Assembly (NCBI GenBank): GCA_964604875.1 | Contig: CAZSAC010000003.1 | Span: 1 to 57,390 of the forward strand | Direction of reading: 5' to 3' | Source of the DNA: JAVVSR01 sp964604875 | Lineage (GTDB): Bacteria; Bacillota; Clostridia; Christensenellales; CAG-917 | Length of the DNA stretch: 57,390 nt | Shown here: positions 51,441 through 57,390 of the stretch, in pieces | Layout: each line of letters opens with the position of its first letter | How positions within the stretch are numbered: the stretch's first letter is position 1 | Translations under genes and position numbers: made by a program | Notes under the pieces: model-generated | Database searches by the model: none | Told to the model about the DNA's origin: nothing | Seen by the model: the letters and a program-made list of their open reading frames with translations, nothing else

Positions 51441-52400
51441 TTATCTTTCTTCCCTAAAGTAGGAAAGTCCTAAGGAAGCAGGCGGTTGATTTTCTCTCTT
51501 ATTTTTAATACTCGTTGCAATTAAAATGACTATTGTAACCAAATAAGGTATCATTTTAATGATTTCTTTCATTGAAAAAGTCACGTTTAAATAATTCGGT
51601 GCAATATATAACGCGCCAAATAGGATTGACCCTAAGATACCCCAGTTTGTTTTCCATACCGAGAAAATGACCAAAGCCACAGCCATCCAGCCGTAAATGT
51701 CTATCGTATATTCAATGCTGCCGCCAAGGTAGTCCATAATATAAAATAATCCGCCGAGACCCGCTATTGCGCTGCCTATAACTGTTGCCAAGTATTTATA
51801 TTTGGTTACGCTTATGCCCGTGGCATCTGCCGTAGCAGGGCTTTCTCCGACGGCTCTGAGATTTAACCCGACGCGCGTCTTTTTTAGGATAACTGCCACA
51901 ATAAGCGCTATCGCTATTGCCAAATAAACCAAAAATCCGTATGAAAAGAACACTTTCCCAAACTCGCCCAAAGAGCTTGCACCGCTAAAGGTTTTTGTAA
52001 AATAACCGCTTGCTACGTTAAAGCCCGTCGTATTAACTCTTTGCCCGAAAAATCTCAAAAAACCAACGCCAAATGTTGTTATAGCAAGACCTGTTACGTT
52101 TTGATTACATTTTAGGGTAACCGTCAAAAAGCAATATAAAAGTCCCGCTAAAGCGGCAAATAAAATTGACATCAATACGGGCGCCATTATTGCCCCGAAA
52201 CCGCTTATCTGCCCAATATCGGAAAGGGATTTCAAATATAATTCTTCTCCGATTAATCCTCCAACCGTTCCAATACACATAATTCCAGGAATACCTAGGT
52301 TTAGGTTGCCTGACTTCTCGGTAAGCGTTTCGCCTATTGAACCATACAGAAAAATTGTGCTAAAGCGTATTGCGTTTTGTAAGAATGCAAAAAACATCAT
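51441..52400 (-). CDS. Nucleoside/purine ABC transporter permease (second)
   Basis: 319-residue inner-membrane permease of the BMP-type (NupQ/YufQ) nucleoside transporter family, with 8-10 helices. NLGIPGIMCIGTVGG and LRAVGESPATADATGI are family signatures, the latter including the ATPase-contacting EAA-like loop. It overlaps the other permease by 4 bp (ATGA). Confidence 0.92.
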   Translation of the reverse strand: MMFFAFLQNAIRFSTIFLYGSIGETLTEKSGNLNLGIPGIMCIGTVGGLIGEELYLKSLSDIGQISGFGAIMAPVLMSILFAALAGLLYCFLTVTLKCNQNVTGLAITTFGVGFLRFFGQRVNTTGFNVASGYFTKTFSGASSLGEFGKVFFSYGFLVYLAIAIALIVAVILKKTRVGLNLRAVGESPATADATGISVTKYKYLATVIGSAIAGLGGLFYIMDYLGGSIEYTIDIYGWMAVALVIFSVWKTNWGILGSILFGALYIAPNYLNVTFSMKEIIKMIPYLVTIVILIATSIKNKRENQPPASLGLSYFREER

Positions 52401-53497
52401 TGTTTATTTACCTCCTTTTTAAAGATGCGAAATTTAACTTTATAATTTATAAAGAACTCGCATCCAATTATGAAGAAGAAAAATATGCCGCATATTATGT
52501 CCGGCAAATCTTCTCCCAATCCATAGAGCGAAGATATATGGCTTGAGCCCTTTTCCAAAAAGACTACCAAAAAGGACGTGAGAATCATTGCAATTGGATT
52601 GAACTTTGCCAACCACGATACCAAAATAGCCGTAAAACCTTGTCCGCCCACCGTGTTGGAATTAATTGTATGGTCGGTGCCTGCAACAAGCAATAGCCCC
52701 GCCAGACCGCAAACTGCGCCAGATAGAATCATTGTACGAATTATAACTTTTTTTACGTTTATGCCTATATATCGCGCCGTATTTTCACTTTCTCCAACAA
52801 CGGAAATTTCATAGCCGTGTTTACTGTAGCGCAGATATACGTATAATAAGCTTGTCAACGCCGCAACAATAAGGATATTTAATAAATATGTTTGTCCGCC
52901 TAAAGCCGGAAATTGCCCGTGTTTTAATATCCCAAGTACTCCTGAACCGCTTTTTACCCAAATAAAAATACAGCACGCCACTAATTGCATTGCAATATAG
53001 TTCATCATAAGAGTAAATAATGTTTCGTTGGTTTTCCATTTAGCCTTAAATATTGCCGGAATAACTGCCCAAATTGCGCCTGACAAGACACTGGCTATCG
53101 CCATAATGATAAGAAGAACCGTGTTGTCCAGCTTATCTCCTAAATACTGAATGCAAATAACGCAAGCCAAACCTCCGATAAGCACCTGCCCTTCTGCGCC
53201 GATGTTCCAAAATTTCATTTTAAACGCCGGAGTAACCGCTAACGCAATACAAAGAAGAATGGCTATGCCTTGCATTAAGTTCCAAATTCTTCGCTCCGTG
53301 CCAAACGCTCCTTGGAAAAGATATTTGAAAAAGTCCCCCAAATTCCCCTTTGTGAGCGCCGAGCTTACGATACCGCAAACGATAAGCGCAGCAACGAAAG
53401 CGGCAATCCTGATTAGCCAAGCTTTCCACCAAACAATGTATCCCCGTTTGGCTACATGAAACAGTGGTTCGCGAGCAGTTTTTGTTTTACTTTCCAT
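52397..53497 (-). CDS. Nucleoside/purine ABC transporter permease (first)
   Basis: 366-residue permease of the YufP/NupP type. WNIGAEGQVLIGGL and ISVVGESENTARYIGI match the family. The start at 53497 follows AGGAGG; an ATG at 53521 lies in front of that site and is not used. Its 5' end overlaps the last 11 bp of the ATPase gene. Confidence 0.92.
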   Translation of the reverse strand: MESKTKTAREPLFHVAKRGYIVWWKAWLIRIAAFVAALIVCGIVSSALTKGNLGDFFKYLFQGAFGTERRIWNLMQGIAILLCIALAVTPAFKMKFWNIGAEGQVLIGGLACVICIQYLGDKLDNTVLLIIMAIASVLSGAIWAVIPAIFKAKWKTNETLFTLMMNYIAMQLVACCIFIWVKSGSGVLGILKHGQFPALGGQTYLLNILIVAALTSLLYVYLRYSKHGYEISVVGESENTARYIGINVKKVIIRTMILSGAVCGLAGLLLVAGTDHTINSNTVGGQGFTAILVSWLAKFNPIAMILTSFLVVFLEKGSSHISSLYGLGEDLPDIICGIFFFFIIGCEFFINYKVKFRIFKKEVNKQ

Positions 53498-55244
53498 TGC
53501 TGTTAACCTCCTTATTTTCAATATCGGCGGGAATTGAAGTTGTATTAGTCATAAGCCATCCAATTTCTCTTTTATTGGTTTTTCGTCCGTCCAAAATACC
53601 TGTAATCTCCCCTGCGCACATAACAACAATACGGTCGCAAAGTTCCACCAAAACGTCCAAGTCTTCGCCAACGTATATGACTGCAACACCGTTTTCTTTT
53701 TGCTTATTTAAAAGATTATATATGGTATAGGAGCTGTTGATATCCAAACCTCTGACGGGATAAGCCGCCATAAGAACAGTAGGCGCGGAAGCAATTTCTC
53801 TGCCCACCAAAACCTTTTGGACGTTTCCGCCAGACAAGCGCCTTACGGGCGTATGTGTGTTTGGCGTTACAACCTCCAACTCTTCTATGATATCTTCTGC
53901 TAAATGGCGGGGATTTTTTCTGTCTAAAAACATAGTTTTTCCTTTGCGATAACTGCGCAACATCATATTGTCAACTATGTCCATATTCCCGACTAGCCCC
54001 ATACCCAGCCTATCCTCGGGAACAAAAGAAAGCCTAACTCCTAAGTCTCGGATTTGAGTAGGATTCTTTGATTTTAAATCTACCATTTCGCCGTCAGTGG
54101 GATTATTGTAAATAATATCGCCCGATTTTATTTGTTGAAGACCGGCTATTGCCTCCAGCAACTGGCGCTGACCGCTTCCTGCAATACCTGCTATCCCAAG
54201 GATTTCGCCCGTATGCGCGGTAAACGATATATTATTTAAAACCTTGACGCCTTCTCGATTGACAACATTTAAATCTTTGACAATTAACCTTTCTATTTGA
54301 TCTTTTGGCTCGGTTCTGTCAATGTTTAGAGAAACCTTTTTGCCCACCATCATTTCGGTGAGTTCATGCTCCGTAGTTTCTTTTGTATTGACTGTTGCGA
54401 TATGCTCCCCTTTTCTGAGAACTGCCACCTTGTCAGAAATCGCCATAACCTCGTTAAGCTTATGCGTTATGATAATTATGGATTTATTGTCATCGCGCAT
54501 ATTTCTTATAACGTTAAACAATTTATCCGTTTCTTGCGGGGTAAGAACCGCGGTAGGCTCATCCAAAATCAAGATATTAGCCCCTCGGTATAAAACCTTT
54601 ATAATTTCGACAGTCTGCTTTTCACTTACAGACATATCGTATATTTTCTTGTTTAAATCAATATCAAAACCGTATTTATCCGCAATCTTTTGTAATTCTG
54701 TTGCGCGGTTTTTTTTCAAATAGTTAAATTTGAGTTTTTTTGCTGATTTGATAAAGGGTAATGCGGCAATTTTCATTGCCAACAAAAATTTATATCGGCA
54801 TTTATCTATGTCGTATATTTTTTTTACGGGCGCATGCTTATCTTCAGCGTCAACAACTATCCTTCCCTCTTTTGCCTGCTGTTTTAGCTTGAAAGCTTTT
54901 TCTTTTATGCTAAATGAAGGCATATTTTCGCCCAAAATTATATTATCTGCGGCAGAAAAAACATCAACCAACTTAAAGTGTTGATGAATCATTCCAATTT
55001 TATTTTCAAAAGCGTCTCGCGGAGAGCGTATAATAACCTCTTTTCCTTCTACCAAAATATGTCCTTCATCGGGATAATATATGCCCGCCAACATATTCAT
55101 AAGAGTGGTTTTACCGCTTCCGTTTTCGCCGAGCAAAGCCATGGTCTCCCCCGGATATAACGAAAGATTTACGTTTTTATTAGCAACAACCTCGCCAAAA
55201 AATTTAGATATGTTTCTCAGTTCAATAACAGCAGAGTTAGCCAC
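53487..55244 (-). CDS. Nucleoside/purine ABC transporter ATPase, two domains
   Basis: 585 residues, both nucleotide-binding domains fused. Domain 1: GENGSGKT (39-46), signature VSEKQ, and LDEPTAVLT. Domain 2: degenerate GIAGSGQRQ, LSGGNVQK signature, VLMAAYPVRGLD. Relatives of this type are near 510 residues; the excess is a Lys-rich insertion in domain 1 (about 112-180) before the signature. The gene is 103 bp after the binding-protein gene, with two hairpins between. Confidence 0.93.
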   Translation of the reverse strand: MANSAVIELRNISKFFGEVVANKNVNLSLYPGETMALLGENGSGKTTLMNMLAGIYYPDEGHILVEGKEVIIRSPRDAFENKIGMIHQHFKLVDVFSAADNIILGENMPSFSIKEKAFKLKQQAKEGRIVVDAEDKHAPVKKIYDIDKCRYKFLLAMKIAALPFIKSAKKLKFNYLKKNRATELQKIADKYGFDIDLNKKIYDMSVSEKQTVEIIKVLYRGANILILDEPTAVLTPQETDKLFNVIRNMRDDNKSIIIITHKLNEVMAISDKVAVLRKGEHIATVNTKETTEHELTEMMVGKKVSLNIDRTEPKDQIERLIVKDLNVVNREGVKVLNNISFTAHTGEILGIAGIAGSGQRQLLEAIAGLQQIKSGDIIYNNPTDGEMVDLKSKNPTQIRDLGVRLSFVPEDRLGMGLVGNMDIVDNMMLRSYRKGKTMFLDRKNPRHLAEDIIEELEVVTPNTHTPVRRLSGGNVQKVLVGREIASAPTVLMAAYPVRGLDINSSYTIYNLLNKQKENGVAVIYVGEDLDVLVELCDRIVVMCAGEITGILDGRKTNKREIGWLMTNTTSIPADIENKEVNSNGK

Positions 55245-55267
55245 AGTTTCCTCCGAAAGAAAATCAA

Positions 55268-55289
55268 ACGCTAAACAAAGGTTTAGCGT
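55268..55289 (-). terminator. Second hairpin between binding protein and ATPase genes
   Basis: ACGCTAAAC/GTTTAGCGT, 9 bp with a 4-nt loop and TTGATTTT after it on the minus strand. With the neighbouring hairpin it may cause partial termination or protect the 3' end of the upstream mRNA. Confidence 0.6.
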
Positions 55290-55302
55290 AATAAAAAGGG
55301 GT

Positions 55303-55326
55303 TGGCGGAGTATAAAAACTCCGCCA
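55303..55326 (-). terminator. First hairpin after the binding-protein gene
   Basis: TGGCGGAGT/ACTCCGCCA, 9 bp with a 6-nt loop, followed on the minus strand by ACCCC and a T run. It lies 21 nt past the stop codon. Confidence 0.65.
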
Positions 55327-55347
55327 TTTCCTTTTGTGAATTATACG

Positions 55348-56631
55348 TTAGTTAAGATAGGTTATTCCGTCAATTCTTAAGTCAAAGTAAGGCGCAGAAC
55401 GATATTCGGATTCTGCAAAATAAGTGATTGTTTTGCCGTTAACGGTTATTGTTTTAATAACGTTTGTATCAGGTGCAAAATCGCCTAAATCATCAACGTC
55501 TGCTACATATTCGGTTATAGCCTTGCCACCAACGGTAAATGTGCTTACGTCAAACACTTTCAATGTGCCGTCTGCAAACGCTTTTTTAGCTACTTCAATT
55601 GCTTCTGCGGTGCCAGCAGCTGCGGCAGCGCCAAGCTCTAAATCAACTACAGAGCCTGTATCGGTTGTTCCAACCCAATCAAATCCTAATGCGGTTACGC
55701 CGTTGATAGTGCAGTTAATCATATGCTCAAAATAAGGAGACCAATTAATCTTGCTGCCGGCAATATAGGAACCTGAACAACTGCTTTCGGTGCTGATATT
55801 GTATGTAACATTGGGGATACTGTTTTCTTTGCATGCCGTAGGAGCGCCCATAGAGTCAGCGTGTTGGCTGATTAATTTGCTTCCGCTTTGGATAAGAGCC
55901 AAAGCAGCGGCTTTTTCAGCAGCTTCATCATACCAGCTGCTTGTAAATTTAACGTCCATTTTTACTTCGGGGCAAACAGATTTAACGCCTAGGTAGAAAG
56001 ATGTTAAACCGGATACTACTTCTGCATAAGGATAAGCGCCTACATAGCCGATTTTAGCGTTAGCGCCTGTAGCTTTTCCATCAACAGCGGTGTTAGCGGC
56101 AACTGCCATTTCATTCAATTTTCTGCCGGCTGCAATACCTGCAAGGTAACGACCTTCATAGATTGAAGCAAATGCATTATAGAAGTTTGCTTGAAGCGCA
56201 GTATGAGCAGAAGTACCTGTCGCATGACAAAAACGTACAGTAGGGAACTCTTTTGCTGCCTTTAACATAAACTCTTGATGTCCAAAGCTATCTGCAAAAA
56301 TGATATTGCAACCTTGATCAACTAAATCAGCAGCGGTTTCATAGCAAGCATTGGTTTCAGCAATACCTGTTTTGATAATCAATTGGCTGTTTGTCAAGCC
56401 CATCGATGTAACGGTAGCTTTCATAGCGTCAATAAAGTTTTTATCATAGGTTGACTCCTCGCCGTGTAAACAAATCAAACCAATCTTAATGTCTGCTTTT
56501 TTAATTGGTTTAAAAGAAATAACCGATGATCCCTCAGGGGTTTTCTCTTCGTCCTTACAAGCGGTAAGACCGATTGACATAGAAACCACAAGCGCCAAGA
56601 TAAGCAAAAGTGCAAAAATCTTTTTATTCAT
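55348..56631 (-). CDS. BMP-family substrate-binding lipoprotein
   Basis: 427-residue lipoprotein with lipobox LTAC (Cys25), anchored outside the membrane. It has the BMP/PnrA-like periplasmic-binding fold, with the blocks FADSFGHQEFM and HADSMGAPTA. Known members bind nucleosides or purines. The start at 56631 follows GGAGGG; an ATG at 56643 overlaps that site. The genes for ATPase and two permeases follow, and xpt precedes by 35 nt, so the ligand is likely a purine nucleoside or base. Confidence 0.92.
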   Translation of the reverse strand: MNKKIFALLLILALVVSMSIGLTACKDEEKTPEGSSVISFKPIKKADIKIGLICLHGEESTYDKNFIDAMKATVTSMGLTNSQLIIKTGIAETNACYETAADLVDQGCNIIFADSFGHQEFMLKAAKEFPTVRFCHATGTSAHTALQANFYNAFASIYEGRYLAGIAAGRKLNEMAVAANTAVDGKATGANAKIGYVGAYPYAEVVSGLTSFYLGVKSVCPEVKMDVKFTSSWYDEAAEKAAALALIQSGSKLISQHADSMGAPTACKENSIPNVTYNISTESSCSGSYIAGSKINWSPYFEHMINCTINGVTALGFDWVGTTDTGSVVDLELGAAAAAGTAEAIEVAKKAFADGTLKVFDVSTFTVGGKAITEYVADVDDLGDFAPDTNVIKTITVNGKTITYFAESEYRSAPYFDLRIDGITYLN

Positions 56632-56666
56632 AGTACCCTCCATTATTTATGCCCGCAGGCAATTTA

Positions 56667-57239
56667 TTATCTTCTGAATTTAATGCCGTTTTCATCCATA
56701 GCTTCAATAATAGCCAAGCTTTCGACGCGCACACCCTGCCGTCTAAGCTCATCTCCGCCACCCTGAAAACCTTTTTCTATTGCGATTGCGCACCCTACAA
56801 GCGATGCGTCCGCTTTATTAACAATTTCAATCAAGCCCCTAAGAGCCTCGCCCCTTGCCAAAAAATCGTCGACAATCAAAACTCGGTCGTCGGAATTTAA
56901 ATAGGCTTTTTCAACCATAACGGTGTTTGTTTTGCCGTGAGTATAGCTTTTTATCTCGGCGGAATAGACATCGCTTGATATGTTTGCGGTTTTATTTTTC
57001 TTAGCAAAAAGCACCGAGGCGCGCAAATGTCTGGCTGCATAACATGCAATTGCGATTCCCGATGCTTCAATAGTCAAAATTTTGGTGATGCGCTGGTCTT
57101 TAAAGAGCGTGCTTATTTCCTTTCCGATTTCCTCTAGTAAGCTATCATCAATAAGATGATTTAAAAAACTTCCTACTTTCAACACCTCTCCGGGAAAGAC
57201 TTTGCCGTCCCTAAGAATGCGTTCCTCCAAAAGTACCAT
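56667..57239 (-). CDS. xpt: Xanthine phosphoribosyltransferase
   Basis: 190-residue cytosolic enzyme that makes XMP from xanthine and PRPP. It matches Xpt closely: LKVGSFLNHLID, ILTIEASGIA, the PRPP loop VLIVDDFLARGEAL, and AIEKGFQGGGDEL. AGGAG precedes the ATG. It heads the purine uptake operon. The classical purine riboswitch core was looked for in the leader and not seen. Confidence 0.95.
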   Translation of the reverse strand: MVLLEERILRDGKVFPGEVLKVGSFLNHLIDDSLLEEIGKEISTLFKDQRITKILTIEASGIAIACYAARHLRASVLFAKKNKTANISSDVYSAEIKSYTHGKTNTVMVEKAYLNSDDRVLIVDDFLARGEALRGLIEIVNKADASLVGCAIAIEKGFQGGGDELRRQGVRVESLAIIEAMDENGIKFRR

Positions 57240-57272
57240 ATCAACTCCTAAATAACCATTAATAAATAGGAC

Positions 57273-57301
57273 AGTATATACAACCCTATAAAATTTATTA
57301 A
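57273..57301 (-). promoter_or_regulatory. Candidate promoter of the xpt-transporter operon
   Basis: Minus strand -35 TTAATA (57296-57301), 17-nt spacer, -10 TATACT (57273-57278). The predicted leader is short, about 30 nt, too short for a riboswitch. Confidence 0.4.
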
Positions 57302-57341
57302 ATATATAAATGAAAATAACTTAAAAGCAGAAGGAATAATA

Positions 57342-57390
57342 ATGACTCATCTTCATCACGATCACGTAGGAGGAGGGCAGGCCATTAGCC
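57342..57390 (+). CDS. Start of a His-rich gene cut by the window edge
   Basis: ATG preceded by AGAAGGA with a 6-nt spacer encodes MTHLHHDHVGGGQAIS and continues beyond the window. The HLHHDHVGG run looks like the metallo-beta-lactamase THxHxDHxGG motif but lies directly at the N-terminus, where that motif does not belong. The family is unknown. It diverges from xpt. Confidence 0.45.
   Translation, partial: MTHLHHDHVGGGQAIS

Noticed and set aside
57240..57341. Purine riboswitch ahead of xpt
   Set aside because: The conserved core and loop sequences of the purine aptamer were not found on the minus strand, and the predicted leader is too short.
1..57390. CRISPR arrays, insertion sequences, prophage
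   Set aside because: No repeat-spacer pattern, transposase, integrase or structural phage gene was seen on either strand.

Overview
The window looks like a chromosomal segment of an anaerobic, endospore-forming, Gram-positive bacterium of the class Clostridia. This rests on gene content and style: spoIIR, sleB, ypeB and cwlD-type sporulation and germination genes; the GlgC/GlgD pair typical of Firmicutes glycogen synthesis; an oxygen-independent (radical SAM) sulfatase-maturating enzyme; two-subunit class I fumarase; strong GGAGG ribosome-binding sites; and AT-rich sigma-A promoters. A named genus cannot be given from sequence reading alone. No phage, insertion sequence, CRISPR array or plasmid gene was seen.

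Layout. 1-4.9 kb: tRNA-Ala and tRNA-Ile transcribed leftwards towards what looks like an rRNA-type leader at the left edge, an unrecognised protein, a DUF885 lipoprotein, a small HPr-like protein and a PepV-type dipeptidase. 5-10.2 kb: radC-gltX-sulfatase-PAP2, facing a CwlD-type amidase. 10.2-10.3 kb: a dyad carrying DnaA-box-like sites, then a PRC-barrel protein. 12-16 kb: a NUDIX-trxB pair, and the forespore operon spoIIR-sleB-ypeB. 16-26.8 kb: a long leftward run walJ, two CPBP membrane proteases, rlmH, M14 peptidase, tadA, pth, mfd, then a PrsA-like lipoprotein with its own promoter. 26.9-28.2 kb: fumarase alpha/beta. 28.3-38.4 kb: a complete glycogen locus glgB-glgC-glgD-glgA-glgP plus a GH13 neopullulanase-like enzyme. 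38.5-43.2 kb: beta-CASP nuclease, a VanZ-like protein with an extracellular Ig-like insertion, a DUF2804 protein and a threonine aldolase. 43.5-49.7 kb: a GPH-type sugar transporter with a very long charged cytoplasmic tail, facing a membrane-anchored sulfatase and its maturase. 49.9-57.3 kb: YetF-like and YczE-like membrane proteins and a purine uptake/salvage operon (xpt, BMP-type lipoprotein, ABC ATPase, two permeases). A His-rich gene starts at the right edge.

How the parts work together. The glycogen genes cover synthesis (GlgC/D, GlgA, GlgB) and breakdown (GlgP, GH13), with GlgP having an apparent extra promoter. The purine operon couples nucleoside or base uptake to xanthine phosphoribosyltransferase. 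The 46.4-49.7 kb maturase can plausibly activate both Cys-type sulfatases of the window, the second of which is exposed on the cell surface. The spoIIR-sleB-ypeB operon places the forespore signal for sigma-E activation and the germination lytic machinery behind one sigma-F/G-like promoter.

Most of the window is ordinary core metabolism. The features most worth following up are the DnaA-box dyad at 10.2 kb, the spoIIR-sleB-ypeB linkage, the 440-residue cytoplasmic tail on the sugar transporter, the HPr-like protein that has lost His15, the CPBP pair between walJ and rlmH, and the gltX-coupled cytosolic sulfatase.
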